Shown: positions 22,503-34,057 of the stretch, piece after piece
Layout: the number at the start of each line of letters is the position of its first letter
How positions within the stretch are numbered: position 1 is the first letter of the stretch
Translations under genes and position numbers: made by a program
Assembly (NCBI GenBank): GCA_023213395.1
Contig: CM041465.1
Coordinates: 240,133,741 to 240,197,740 of the forward strand
Source: Cycas panzhihuaensis
Lineage: Eukaryota; Cycadophyta
Direction: 5' to 3'
Length of the DNA stretch: 64,000 nt
The notes under the pieces: model-generated
Databases searched by the model: none
What the model was told of the DNA's origin: nothing
Seen by the model: the letters and a program-made list of their open reading frames with translations, nothing else

Positions 22503-22915
22503 ATGTCTCTCCTCATTTTCACCGATGGTGGAAGTCGCGGCAACCCCGGACCTTCTGCCGCTGTGTGGATTCTTCGTAGTCCCTCCGGGCACGATCACTT
22601 GCGTTTCGGAATCTTTCTTCCCGAGGCTACCAATAACGAAGCCGAGTACACGGCCGTTATTGAAGCCCTTATGGATGCTCTTCGTTTCCATCGCGGTTCC
22701 ATTGTGTTATTTTGCGATTCTCAGGTCGTGGTGTCCCATCTCACCCAGGTTTACCAGGTGCGATGCCCTCACCTGAGGACCTTGCATCTGCCGCCAGGTC
22801 TCTCCTGGCTTGTTTCTCGTCAGTAGATATCCAGCATATCCCGAGGCACCTCAACGCTGAGGCTGATAGCCTCGTCCGCCTCATCCTTGAGCATCGCCTC
22901 CCTTCTTCTAGATGA
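22503..22915 (+). pseudogene. Archaeal-type RNase H (aRH) of element B, separate 3' gene
   Basis: ATG at 22503 opens MSLLIFTDGGSRGNPGPSAA. RNase H fold of about 137 residues with all catalytic positions visible: Asp in FTDGGS, Glu in NNEAEYTAVIEAL, Asp in LFCDSQVVV, and the final Asp in HLNAEADSLV. The T-D-G-G-S-x-G-N-P-G start and the last block mark the RNase HI (archaeal-type, aRH) family, not the ordinary Gypsy RNase H, which in C lies in pol. One base is missing near 22790 relative to C, so the ORF switches frame there and ends at TGA 22913-22915. Otherwise no stops. It would cut RNA in RNA-DNA hybrids. Its place beyond an antisense gene, with its own ATG, is unusual. Confidence 0.88.
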
Positions 22916-23293
22916 CCGCCCTTGAGGTTTGCCCGGCCAGCCCGTGCCCAAGCCTCCGATCAAGTTAGTTAGATGTACCCGCTCTACCTTGTTCGATGCC
23001 CTCTTACTTCACATTGCACCTTGGCAACGGGGGGGGGGGGGGCATCTCGTTTTACTGCTTATTTCAGTTTCAGGTCGATGTTTGGCGACACGTGGGCAGC
23101 CCCTACGTTGTCCTCATCTTCGTCTCCCCTATCCACGCGTTCCGCCACGACACTTGCCTGCACCCTTGGATCACGTGCTACCCTTGATCACTTATATATA
23201 TATATATGCATGTGCTACTCATGTTTCTTGATTGTCAGCATTCACCATCACATTACGCTTCCGAGTAGTGAGGCTCTGCTGCCAAGGGGGTAG
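22916..23293 (+). other. 3' untranslated tail and polypurine tract of B
   Basis: No gene. Holds a run of 14 G at 23029-23042 and a TA microsatellite near 23190-23208. The polypurine tract aagggggtag (23284-23293) abuts the 3' LTR; C has aagggggcag. Confidence 0.8.
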
Positions 23294-25848
23294 TGTTTCC
23301 CAGCTATTGGGAATGGACTCGAGACGCATCGACACAGGTTTGTTCAAGTATATGTTCTTACTTTTCTTACCTATGTTAATTAAGGTGGTTTAGAGTAGTT
23401 TGATTGACATATGCCTATCTATATGCATTTGTTTGTCTGCTTGCTCATAATGCATGTGCCTAATGGCACGCCTATGATGACTGACACAATGGGCATTCCT
23501 CAACGAATGCGACACCCCGTATGGCCTACAACCACTCACGATGTCTCCACAGATTCTTAGGATTATTTCTGCCAGCTTGTTTGTTCTTGTTACAATACGT
23601 CGTTTATGTTGCAGTCCTTCCTAAGTCCGGTTTAACCCTTAGTTAGGGCTCTTTGCATCATTCTGGATACTTGCCCACTGCCTGGGCCTTCCCCCCAGCT
23701 GATGTAATTCATGTTTAGTCCATGTTCTTACCTTAAAAGCTTGATTTTTCTTTCATTTTTCTCTTTTTTAAATTTCAGGCTGGTACCACGGTAAACTAGC
23801 GCGATGCGAGAATTTGCGTGATCTGCGGAATTTGCATGATCGACTATTCGAAATTTAAAAGAGAACCTGCGATAGTTTCGCGTTTTTCAGGCTGGCGTGG
23901 CTCGTATGATTGGGCTAATGCCCCCAACGTTCACTTACTGTGAACAAGACATAAAATGATTTTTTTTACTCATTTGCATCATTCTTGAGCTCATTTTTCT
24001 AAGTTTTCTAAAGAAAAGCTCTCCACAAAAGATAAGAGAAGACACAGAAATCAAAGAGGTTTAGGCACAGTAACTGAGGAGGAAGGACAAGGCTGCCACC
24101 AGTGGATTTTGTAGGGCCATTGCTGCTCCTTACTACTCTCCACAACTAGCTCTCTTCCTCTTGCAACTACACAAAGATTCAAGGGACTTCTTCAACCAAG
24201 AAGTTGCCCCAAAGACTTGCTTCACATCCCCAACTTCACAAAGGGCTTCCTCCATCTACTTTGCAGCTGGGAGCACTCATGATCAGTCTTCATTTGACCT
24301 CTATGGCTACTTTCCCTAGTGATAGGAGGCATGCATGACCTCTCTACACAAGGTACCCCTTAGCTTTACTTGCTTTTTTTGTATTTTCTTGCATTTCTTC
24401 TTCCTTTTACTTGTATTTCCTTTGCTTTTTGCTTGTAAACCCCTTGGACATACTTGCATGTTTCTTACATTTATTGTCAAGCATTCTACCTCTTCTCTCC
24501 CCTTGCTTTTACTCCTTGAATGAAAGTAGCTACCATTGGCCATAGCCGCCCCTTAGTGCCACCTTGACCTGAATCCATTTCCGCGGTTTTCTCTTTGGAT
24601 TTCCTCATTTTCTCCAAGTCTTCTTCCATTCTTTCCTCAGTCAGCTAGAGTAAGGGAGCATACACGAGGATTTGAGGGAGATAGGCGGGGTTCTGTCCCC
24701 CATTGCCGTCCTTCTCCCCAAGGGTTCCATCCCTTGTCCTCTTCCCCTTACCATACACGCTGTCCTGAGGAACGGGTCGAAGGAGTTTAGGAGATTGTGT
24801 CAGGGTGTCCAGACCGGTTTTGAGACAACCCGCGTTCACCTTTGTCACCACCTGGCATTCCTTTCCCGGGCCCCTTTGGAGACCTCTCATGGGTGAGTTA
24901 GCCATCCCGAGGCTATACTCAGTTCCACTTCGTGTGTTTGTGGCACTTGGTAGCGTAGGAGTACCTCATATGTTCTCGTTTCCGTTTTGCTACATTTTGA
25001 CATATAGCTTAGTTTGATTAGCTAAGTTGATTTCAGTTTGCAGTTCATACACATATATCTCCTTATATATTTTGTAGCCTCTCCCTCGAGAGGAAGGTAC
25101 TCTTTGTGTTCTCTTACAGGATCGCATTGGTGGAGGTAGCGCATGGAGCGAACCCGTTGCCGGTTAGCTCACCCATGGTACTTTCTCTCCCTTAGTTTTG
25201 CGTTTCCTTTTCGTCCTTTCATTTCATTTGATTTCGCATGCTCAAGGGGAGGTAAGTGAGCCCCCTTATCACCGTCAATCGACGTCGCGTGCGTGGAGAA
25301 AGGAGAAGGAGAGAGCGAAAACAATGCGAGATCAACTGTACTTTGACTTCAACCGCTGGACCCAGGTATTCCTCGCGTTTCCTTTATTTTTTCCCTTTTA
25401 TATCATTCTTGCTTTTTGTACATGCTTGATAAGTAAAAGATAAGGAAACGAAAAAGGAAATAGTCTTTTATTTTACATTTACTTTCCTGTACCGTTTCTT
25501 TTACTTTGCATTACATAGAGACAGAAGACCCGTTTACGTTGCATACCCCAACCACACTGTACTTCACACCTGTTGCACGTTGATTTTGTTGCCCTCTCGT
25601 TGCCTTCTCATTACCTTGAGAAGTCGCAACGCGCGAGGTTTCCCTCTCCTTCCCGGCCATCTGAAGGGTAGGAAGGCTTCGTATTTGCACGTCTACCTGG
25701 AAGCAACCAGGCACCTTGCAGTCCCCGAACCCGCGCTCCGGCGCATGGACGTCCTACGAGGTGAGATCCTCGCTGTCTAGCCCAGTCAGTGTTGTGTTTT
25801 GTATCCCTTTGCTAAACGTAGGATCACCGCCCCGCGGAGAGCGTTTCA
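23294..25848 (+). repeat. 3' LTR of element B (2555 bp)
   Basis: Partner of 11983-14577, same ends, followed by TSD acgtg. Carries the rearranged U3 motif block at 23780-23930. Confidence 0.95.
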
Positions 25849-25860
25849 ACGTGCATCCAC

Positions 25861-25879
25861 TGGCGATCATACTGGGGAT
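25861..25879 (+). other. Primer binding site of element C
   Basis: tggcgatcatactggggat, one base after the C LTR end catcca (25854-25859). 25880-26121 is leader. Confidence 0.88.
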
Positions 25880-26121
25880 CTACTAGTAAGGGAGCTAGTT
25901 TCTCCTCTTTTCCGTTGGTTTTACTACCTCTTTGTGGTTTTCTCCTACTTCATACTCTTTGTTGGGAACCCCCTAATGTGTGTACCTTTATTGTCCTTTC
26001 CTTTCCTAATAGTGTTAGTTGACCTTGCATGCGACGCTTCTCTCATCGCTTACGTGGTCTACCTCCATTATTAGAAGACCCCGAATATCATCCTCTTCCT
26101 TTGTCAGATTCTGATTAGACA

Positions 26122-28373
26122 ATGGAGGGATACTCTTCTGATTGGACCTACTACACCTCATCTTTGGAAACCCATGAATTTCCTTCTTCTATTCTGGGAT
26201 CCACCCAAGAGGGTGATGATCCTATTTACTACCCGGGTGACCAACATCACCTGCTTGACACCCATCCCTCTACCCATGTAGTAAAAGGATCTTTTTCTCT
26301 TGAGATTTACCACTTAGTTGCTGACTCTTATGAGGAACGTCTCGAGGGATCTACTTCGTTTGAGGTCCCGTCTACCTCTTACGAGCACATAGACACCCCT
26401 CCTACCGATGTGGTTGAAGCCCTTAACAAGTGCCGTCACACTGCTTATTTCCAACCATGTCCTAGATGGTTTGAGGATGCTTTTTGTGGAGGAGACTCTT
26501 CTTCTTCCACTCCTCCCCTGCTTTCCTCATCCTCATCTACTCTTCCTATAACAACCAATCCCTTCGTGCCTATGCATGTATCCTGCTCCTTTCCTATTCC
26601 TATTATGGGGACACATGTTGCACCTTCTATCCCTCGCCAAGGTCCTAGTGTTTCAAGATCTTCCCACGGTATGTCTTTCCTTCAGTTGAAGGTTAGCATA
26701 CCCTTCCCTAGCCAAACCAATGGGCCATTCCCCAATGTGGCACATACTTTCCCTAGTAGGCCTACCGGTCCTACTAACCCTTCAGCCATTAGTCATGTGG
26801 GACCCACTCCCACACACCCTTAAAATCAATCTGTTGGTGCTTCCTTTTATGTCCCCCTAAGGTATATCTCCCAACCTTGGGGGCAAGGTAGAGGAAGCCA
26901 TCTCCTAGCTTATGGAGTGGATCTGCTACACCCATATGGGGTTGCCCCACCTACAGGTGGCCCACATGGGCAAAACCTGGTTCTACATCTGTCTTTTCTG
27001 TCATCTAGCACAATCCCTTTTGCCATGCCTTCACAAGGGAACCCGACTCCCTTCTAAGGTACTTATCCTCAAGTCCCCTCCCAGTAAGGGGCATTTCCTC
27101 AAGGAGGGATAGATGTGCCACCCCCGTCCACTCCTTGTTCACTACCTACTACGTCATTTATTGATCCTATGGTCCAGGCAAGGGCATGTCCCTTCATGGT
27201 CTATAGATAGATACCTTTATCCGTCGAGGCATTAAGAACCAATCTGCCACCTCATCCTCCTAAAGTTCCTAAGGGACAGAACTTCGTTGCAAGACCTAGT
27301 TGAACACGTGCATAGTTTTTCTATGGCATGTATAGACTACTGGGCTTATGACCACATCTTAATGAAATTGTTTCCATGATCCTTGTAGGGTGACACCCTT
27401 AAATGGTTTTACCATCTCTTTTCCCACTCTATATATTCATTCCAACAATTGGTGGATGAGTTTATCAACTACTTTGATGTAGCCCGTCCATTTGAGAGCA
27501 GAATGAAATCCCTCTTATCGCTCAAACAAAGTCACGATGAGAAGAATCGTGACTTTGTGAGGCGATTCCATGACTTGCTTCACTCCACTAAGGTAACGTT
27601 GCCCGAGGAGTTGAAGAGAGATCTCTTCGTTAATGCACTTCATCCCAAAGTGTATGTGGAAGTCCTTAAAATGGGGACGACTACATGTGACTCTGCGATC
27701 GCCAAGTGCTTAGCATTGGAGGCTATTGAGATCCAAGCTAGACTCAAGAAACCTCTCAAGCCCTCACAGTGATGTGAGGCACCACCTTCAACCAAAGATA
27801 CCAAACCTTCAAGAACCCACGTGTCTTCCTCTCACCCGACTGAGAGGACCTTAGACCCCCTCACATCTGTCATATCCTCGTTCAAGCGTACAATGAAGGA
27901 GCTTAAACTCCAAGCCCCTTCATCCCCAACATCCAATAAATAAGTCCAACAAACAACTCAAGCTCCCCTCCCCAGGAATGGAAATGCCCAGTCCTCTCAA
28001 ACGAGGAAGTTAGATCCCTCGCTTGAGAAGAAGTGGTGCTCCATTCATGGGGAGTGCTTCCGCAATGACTCGCATTGTAGGGCCCATCATCCTAAGGATG
28101 CCCCTCGACGTGACTCTTCCTCTAAATAGGCTTCAAGGACTAATTTAGACTAACCAGTTCACAAGGATCCATTTCCTAAACATGGGGAATGCGATCGCAA
28201 CGCCCAATCCAAGAATAACCAGAACTGAGGAAGATCACTTAATTCTCGTCCTTCCCGTGATAAAGGGAAGGGTGTCCAGGATTCATCCTCTTCCTCCCAT
28301 TCCCCTAGCCATCATACCTCATCACCTTCGCAGCCCCAAAATAAGGGGAAGAAGGTAATCTAGTTGCTTGAGG
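26122..28373 (+). pseudogene. Element C gag
   Basis: ATG at 26122 (MEGYSSDWTYYT...). Open to 26823 for 233 codons, the longest surviving copy of the N-terminal domain: an acidic region, STSYEHIDTPPTDVVEAL, a Ser run, then PFPNVAHTFPSRPTGPTNPS. The linker to 27440 is frameshifted and has stops. The gag domain is open at 27449-27772 (MVDEFINYFDVARPFESRM, LLSLKQSHDEKNRDF, LFVNALHPKVYVEVLKMG). The zinc-knuckle variant CSIHGECFRNDSHC is at about 28039-28080, followed by a Ser/Arg tail. Confidence 0.92.
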
Positions 28374-29150
28374 CTACTCCTTCTTATGCCCTTACACGGT
28401 CTCAGGCCGCCAAGGAAGCAACATGTGCTTCTTCTTCTGCTCCTTCTGACCCTTTTCTAGAGAACCCTCCTCTGGAAATACCTCTCTTCCCTAAGGCCAT
28501 TCCTATGCACCTAGGTTGTTATGATTTCTAAAGGGTACTTACCCAGCCTACCATGAAGGGTAAGCCCTTCTCCATCGTGGGCGAGCTTCATACCGTTGCT
28601 GCAGGGATGTCCTTGATGGACATTTTGAGGAGTTGTCCCGAGCAGCGGGCCCTTCTCCTGGAAACTTTAAGATCAAATGATGCGCTTGTTCATGCTTTGG
28701 GCGTTACCTAAAGTCGCAAACCCATTATTTCATTTGATCCTAAGGACCTTCCTCTCGCAGGTGAAAGGGAACATCAGTGGAATTTCCCATTCATTATTAC
28801 CATCGATACACCTGATTGTACCCTTCAAAGGACTGTTATTGATAATGGTTCTTCTGTGAACAACATACCCTTGCGTATCATGCAAGAGCTTGGTATTTCT
28901 GCCTTAGAACATGTTCCATGGCGATGCTAAGGTTATGACGGTAGCGAGAAGACCCCTTTGGGATCTGTCGCGATTCCACTCACCCTCGAGGGTAAGACTG
29001 TCCTCACGGATATTGTAGTCCTCGATGTCGATGTTGACTACAACCTCCTTCTAGGTCATCCATGGATTAACCAAATGGGAGCTGTGTGTTTGACTCTTTG
29101 GGGATAACTTAAATTCATCCATGATGGGCGAATGAGGGTGGTTCCCTATG
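28374..29150 (+). pseudogene. Element C aspartic protease region
   Basis: Reads LLEATPSYALTRSQAAKEA, FSIVGELHTVAAGMSLMDIL, active site LQRTVIDNGSSVNNI at about 28820-28865, then IPLTLEGKTVLTDIVVLDVD and VDYNLLLGHPWINQMGAV (about 28980-29090), the classic block that closes the Gypsy protease region. Stops (TAA for CAA or CAG) are scattered, but the frame is nearly continuous. Confidence 0.9.
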
Positions 29151-29995
29151 AATACCCACTTACCAAACAAACTCGTTCTGCTAATCAGGAAAACCAAGGT
29201 TCTTCCATGCATGCCTCAGCTTGCTCTATTGGTATACCTAATCTGTCTAAAGAAGATCCTGCATCTTCTTTCCCTAGTCTCATGCGTTTCACTCCTATTG
29301 TCGTTGGGAGCTACAGGTACCTTGCTTCATTTAATGATGACAAGTTACACGATGAAGATGAGGATTGTCTCCACCTAGTCTCTTTCCTTCGCACTAGTAG
29401 GTTGCACCTATCTCATTCTAGATCTCCATCTAGAACCCCTTTTAGTGAGACTAGCCACTCCTATGTGTCACATGTCATCGCTCGTGTTAACTCGTCCATC
29501 GTTAGTTCTTCTCCCTCATCACCTCCCGCAGGTGATGGTTTCGAAGAACTGCCTTTTGCTCCTTCCGAGGAGCCCCTTTTTGACTCTCCTTCAGAGTCTC
29601 ATGGGGAAGTTGGGCAGCCCAACAACCACCATGGTCTCACAGCCTCTACCTCTTCTATCACTTTATCTACTCGAAGTAAGGTCATCCATGGGGTGGATTA
29701 CTTTGAGGATGATGAAGCCCTACTTGAGCACTTAGTGGGCTTCACGCCTAACTTGCCTTCTAGCCACCACAAGCTTAGTCACCAGAAGATCTTTACGGTT
29801 GGATCCACACTTGCTGACCTGACCCTGTCTCTTATTCCACCTCCTCCCATTGACCTTGCCCCTCTCCACTTCGAGGAGGGTAATTCCATGTGCATGGGGA
29901 CAACCCAAGACATAGTCTTAGCCCCCAGTAAGGTCATTAAGGTTGGGATGGAATGTTCTCTTGATGAGATAAGGGAGTACTCCCTTTTGTTCTAG
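29132..29995 (+). pseudogene. Element C pol spacer
   Basis: Open for 287 codons: basic start MRVVPYEYPLT, then LMRFTPIVVGSYRYLASF, Ser/Pro-rich middle, and an acidic end running into RT (PSKVIKVGMECSLDEIREY, then a TAG before ELQDIFAWDY). It corresponds to the long linker that Tat elements have between protease and RT. No separate domain recognised. Confidence 0.8.
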
Positions 29996-30840
29996 GAGCT
30001 TCAGGACATTTTCGCGTGGGATTATGCTAACATGAAGGGAATTAATCCTTCTATTATCACCCATAATCTCACCACCATCCGTGGCACCCACCCCGTGTAC
30101 TAGAAGCAGCATCCCCTTCACCTGAAACTCTCAGCCACCATCAAGATCAAGGTTGAGAAGCTTTTGGATGCTAGGTTTATTACTTCCATTGATTACCCTA
30201 AGTGGGTCTCCAATATTGTCCCCGTTGCTAAAAAGAATAGGGCGATTCGTATGTGTCAATTTTTGTGACATTAACAATGCTTGTCCTAAAGACAACTTCC
30301 CGCTCCCCTTCATCGATCAAATTATTGATCATACAGCTGGATTCTAAGTCATGTCCTTAATGGATGACTTCTCTGGCTATAACCAAATTCAGATTTCTCC
30401 TGAAGACTGCCATAAGACATCATTCACTACACCATGGGGTACCTTTGCCTACAAGGTAATGCTCTTTGGCCTTAAAAATACAGGTGCTACTTACTAGAGA
30501 GCCATGCATTTCATCTTCCACGACCTCATTGATAACACATTGGAGGTCTTCATGGATGATATGATGGGCCTGTCCCATGTCAGGGCCCATCATCCCTTCG
30601 ACTTGCAGGCCATCTTTTCATGATGCCGCAAGTATCATGTCAGTCTAAATTTGCTCAAGTACGTGTTTGCCATCACCTCAGGCAAACTCCTTGGGTTTCT
30701 TGTGTCCAAATAAGGAATTCAGATTAATCCTGATAAGGTCAGGGTAATCCTTGATATGCCGCCTCCTAGAACCCAATGACAAATTAAGTCGTTCCTAGGT
30801 AGGCTCAGTTTTCTCAAGCGTTTCTTAGCAGACTTCGCTG
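29996..30840 (+). pseudogene. Element C reverse transcriptase
   Basis: Gypsy RT in order: ELQDIFAWDYANMKGI, the KIKVEKLLDARFITSIDYPKW block, NIVPVAKKNRAIRMC then a frameshift near 30250, DINNACPKDNFPLPFIDQI, MDDFSGYNQIQISPEDCHKT, TPWGTFAYKVMLFGLKN, catalytic block LEVFMDDMMGLS at about 30540 (FMDD where most relatives have YVDD), and FLGRLSFLKRFLADFA. Stops at about 30102, 30346, 30495 and elsewhere. Absent from B. Confidence 0.92.
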
Positions 30841-31334
30841 TAAGTGCTAAACCTCTTATGAACCTATTAAAGAAGGGAGCTCCTTTTGCCTGGTCTGACA
30901 AGACCCAAAAGACCTTTGAAGGACTCAAGGAAGCCCTTGCTTCCACTCCTACGCTAGTGTCTCCTCAATTCGATAGGCCCTTCGTCCTGTACACCTCGGT
31001 GACTAACGAATCCTTGGGTGCTATGTTAGCTCAAGAGGATGACTCAGGAATAGAGAGAGCTATTTATTTTATCAGTTGCACTTTCATGGCTGCTGAACTT
31101 AACTATTCCCCTACCGAGAAGGAGTGTCTCTCCTTGGTCCATGCAACCAAGAAGTTCAGATACTACTTGCTTGGCAACATCACCAAGGTGATCGTCCAAT
31201 CCGATCCCTTGCGATACTTGCTCACTTGTTCAAATTTGATGGGTAAGGTTAGTCGTTGGGTCATCCTGCTTCAAGAATTTAACCTTCATATCGTTAACTG
31301 GAAATCAAAGAAGGGAATGGTAGTGGCCAAGTAG
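30841..31334 (+). pseudogene. Element C Gypsy-type RNase H
   Basis: Open from 30858 for 158 codons. PLMNLLKKGAPFAWSD joins RT to RNase H. The RNase H reads RPFVLYTSVTNESLGAML (the usual catalytic Asp in 'LY.DAS' is Thr here), AAELNYSPTEKECLSLVHA (Glu), and KVIVQSDPLRYLL (Asp). It is distinct from the second, archaeal-type RNase H at 36431, so C carries two RNase H domains. Confidence 0.9.
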
Positions 31335-32685
31335 CTCATAGACGCCCCTATTCCTAACTCCTTTGGTGCCCCCGTTGACGATTCTCTCCCTGATGAGTCC
31401 ATCTTGATGATTCAGGACTTCTCTCCTTATCCACTCATCGACAATGAGTGGTATGGTGATATAGTGCAGTATTTCACACAACAACAATACCACCCCGATG
31501 CTAGTGGTAAAGTTAGATCTCATATCCGGACTTCTGCTAGGCAATACTTCCTCATAGGTGAAGTATTGTACAAGAGGTCCTTCGATGGGATCCTCCTCCG
31601 TTGCGTCATTGCGGATGAAGCTAACCAAATACTCCGCAAATGCCACCATGGTATTTGTGGGGGTCACTTTGGGGGCCAATCTATGGCTCAGAGGATCCTT
31701 CACATGGGTTATTTCTGGGCGTCCCTTTTTAAGGATGCCCATGCCTTTGCTCTGAGATGTCGGCGATGTTAGGAATATGCCAACATCTCCCATGTGCCTT
31801 CAAAGGCCCTCTACCCTATTATTTCTCCATGGCCTTTTGCTCAGTGGGGGCTAGACCTCATCGGGGCTATTTCTCCACCTTCGTCATCGCAGCACAAGTT
31901 TATCTTGACTGCATGAAGTATTTCACCAAATGGGCAGAGGCCATCCCCTTAATTACTACTCCTAGTAAAATGATAGCCACATTCATTTACCAGCACATCA
32001 TTTGTTGTTTCGAGATTTTAGATATCCTAATCACTGATAATGTAACCCCCTTTTGTAATAAGGAGATAGATGATCTTTGCAAGAAGTTCAAGATCTCTCA
32101 CAAAACATCTTCTCCTTACTACCCTCAAGCAAATGGCCAAGTGGAATCTTTCAATAAGACTCTCATCAATATCCTAAAGAAAACCATTGCTCAGTCCCAA
32201 AAGGACTAGCACCTTCAGCTGCCCTACGCTTTGTGGGCTTACTGCACCTCTATCCGTTTCGCCATGGGAATGATCCCATTCTCCCTGGTCTACAGTACTA
32301 AGGTGGTACTCCCATTAGAGGTGGAGATTCCTTCTTTATGAGTCTCCCTTCGAGGTCTCATCGACAAAGAGTCAATCCATTAGGCTCGCCTTCTAAACCT
32401 CGAGGCTTTGGATGAGAGATGCTTAGCTGCTTATCAGGCTAACCTGGCATCTAAAGCTCGCTCACAAAGGACCTATGATAAACATACCGTCCTTTGTTTC
32501 CCAGGGACCATGTCCTCAAGCTTGAATATCTCCATGACCATTTGACCAAATTTAAACCCCGATGGGTTGGCCCTTTCATCATTATCAAGACCCTCAATAA
32601 TGGTGCTTATAGGATAGCCACCTTGGAAGGGCTTAAATTTGAGAAAGCTATTAATAGGAAATTCCTTAAAAAGTTTTATGCATGA
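31335..32685 (+). pseudogene. Element C integrase
   Basis: HHCC zinc domain at about 31630-31772 (CHHGICGGHFGGQSMAQRI...FALRCRRC) after YFLIGEVLYKRSFDG. The core has the first Asp in QWGLDLIG (31840), the second in ITDN (about 32032) and Glu in SPYYPQANGQVESFNKTL (about 32113-32165). The C-terminal module KFKPRWVGPFIIIKTLNNGA and YRIATLEGLKFEKAINRKFL is open at 32494-32685, ending KKFYA TGA. Stops and two frame changes lie between. The catalytic triad is still readable. Confidence 0.92.
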
Positions 32686-32719
32686 TCTTTTGGCGATCCC
32701 TTCACCATGCTCTCAAACG

Positions 32720-32800
32720 AGCCTAAACTACCATCTTAGGTTGTTCCCATTCCTCCTAACTATGGGTTGAATGGCAATTTAGGATGGCTTCTCCCTTTTC
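32720..32800 (+). repeat. Post-pol hairpin, single 85-bp unit (C)
   Basis: gagcctaaactaccatcttagg... with arms ccatcttaggttg (32731-32743) and caatttaggatgg (32774-32786) and an inner ccattc/gaatgg pair. It begins about 35 bases after the integrase stop. It is the ancestral form of the B tandem array. Confidence 0.85.
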
Positions 32801-33323
32801 TTTCTGGTTTCTCTCGCGGAACCCGTGTTCCTATATCCTCTTAGGAACTTTTGTCTTCCTATTTGAGCATCCCCTAATTAGGATGACACCTTGGAGTACC
32901 GTCACTCCTCTCTCTCGCCTACTGTTTCCCTTACATATTCTGCTATGCTCCTCTGTGGACGTGCATGCCGCTCTATTTCTAACCTCACACATCTCTATCA
33001 CCTCTACTCATGGTAGATGTGTGTGCTCCCATTAGACATATAGCCATACATGGAAGGAAATACGTGCATCATACAACAAAGCATCTACAACATATAAAAC
33101 ACAACATACATGCTATCTACCACACATGATATACACAGCATCTCATGACAAAATGGGGTTCCAATTACCCCATATATATATATACACCAAAAAATATATG
33201 TTACATTATACATATGGGAAGCTGACATCCTTGCGAGGGGGGTACAATCATATGAGTCTATATATGACCCCCTGGAGGCCCGTGCTTTCCCCTGTGAAAA
33301 TCACATATATGTCTCCTACACTA
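32801..33323. other. Tail between pol and the antisense gene (C)
   Basis: No gene. AT-rich with short TA repeats (33172-33182); equivalent to 18800-19398 in B. Confidence 0.5.
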
Positions 33324-33938
33324 CTACTGTCCTGCTCCTGAGGTACCATCTCCTGGCCTGCGTGATCCCTCTCCTAGGGACCACATCCCTCTAAGGCTCC
33401 TCCTGGGCCTTTGCAAGCTCCTTGCCTTACTCCCCTCATCGCGTGGCCATCTGAGGGTCATCGCCGCTGTATGGGTATACGTCCTATTCCTGCTCGACCT
33501 TGATGCCACCTAATCTACTAGTTGATCATATCGAGTCTGGATACGATCCCTCTTCCCCTCTACTCCCCAAAGTGTCTCCTCCATACTCTAGAGTCTCTCC
33601 TACATCCCTCGGAGATGCTCCTCTAGGACCACTAGCTGAACCGCATTCCTCGTGTCTCCACCTGCTCCTCCTTGAGCCTATAGAGCCTGTACCTGCCTCC
33701 GCAACATGTCTTGCTCACCTCTGGACTCGTCCCACTCCTGTTGCATCTATCCCCTAAAAGCTATATTCTCTTGGGACTCCGTAGCCTAGATGTCTCTCGC
33801 CCTCACCAACGGGATGAATGACTCCATATGTGCACCTGCTGATCTATGCACATCCTTTGCCTAGATGGGCAGTTTCCCCTCTGTATATATCTAAGGGAAC
33901 ATCTCCCTCACCATGGTCTCGACTAGTTGTCTGATCTC
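33324..33938 (-). pseudogene. Antisense accessory gene of C, last exon
   Basis: Same exon as 19399-20006. The 3' splice site is tgtag at 33939. It reads EIRQLVETMVREMFP, a degenerate coiled-coil middle, and the conserved end SRSSRNRTYTHTAAMTLRWPR...GTSGAGQ with stop at 33324. Several stops inside. Confidence 0.62.
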
Positions 33939-34057
33939 TACAGTACTTGCCCATATAACATGCCATGTGTTAGTGTATATCCCACTGCATACCATGATAA
34001 AATCAAATCAAATATCTACCTAATTGTCAAACGACTAAAGAAATAGTTAGGCCTCAC

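Larger units (their letters stand above)
11983..25848 (+). mobile_element. Gypsy (Tat-type) element B, complete but lacking RT, RNase H and integrase
   Basis: 13,866 bp with both LTRs, PBS, PPT and TSD. It carries gag, protease and part of the pol spacer, then jumps to the post-pol hairpin; the RT-RNase H-integrase block present in C (29996-32685) is absent. The antisense gene and the 3' archaeal-type RNase H are kept. LTRs are about 97% identical in a 200-bp stretch compared by eye (13018-13218 against 24296-24496), so it moved relatively recently, presumably using proteins supplied by another copy. CpG-rich compared with its surroundings. Confidence 0.94.

Noticed and set aside
22401-22691. 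Minus-strand ORF across the RNase H
   Set aside because: Antisense shadow of the RNase H coding frame.
22503-22915. Bacterial rnhA contamination
   Set aside because: The same gene lies in the same place in element C and inside LTR-defined plant retroelements.
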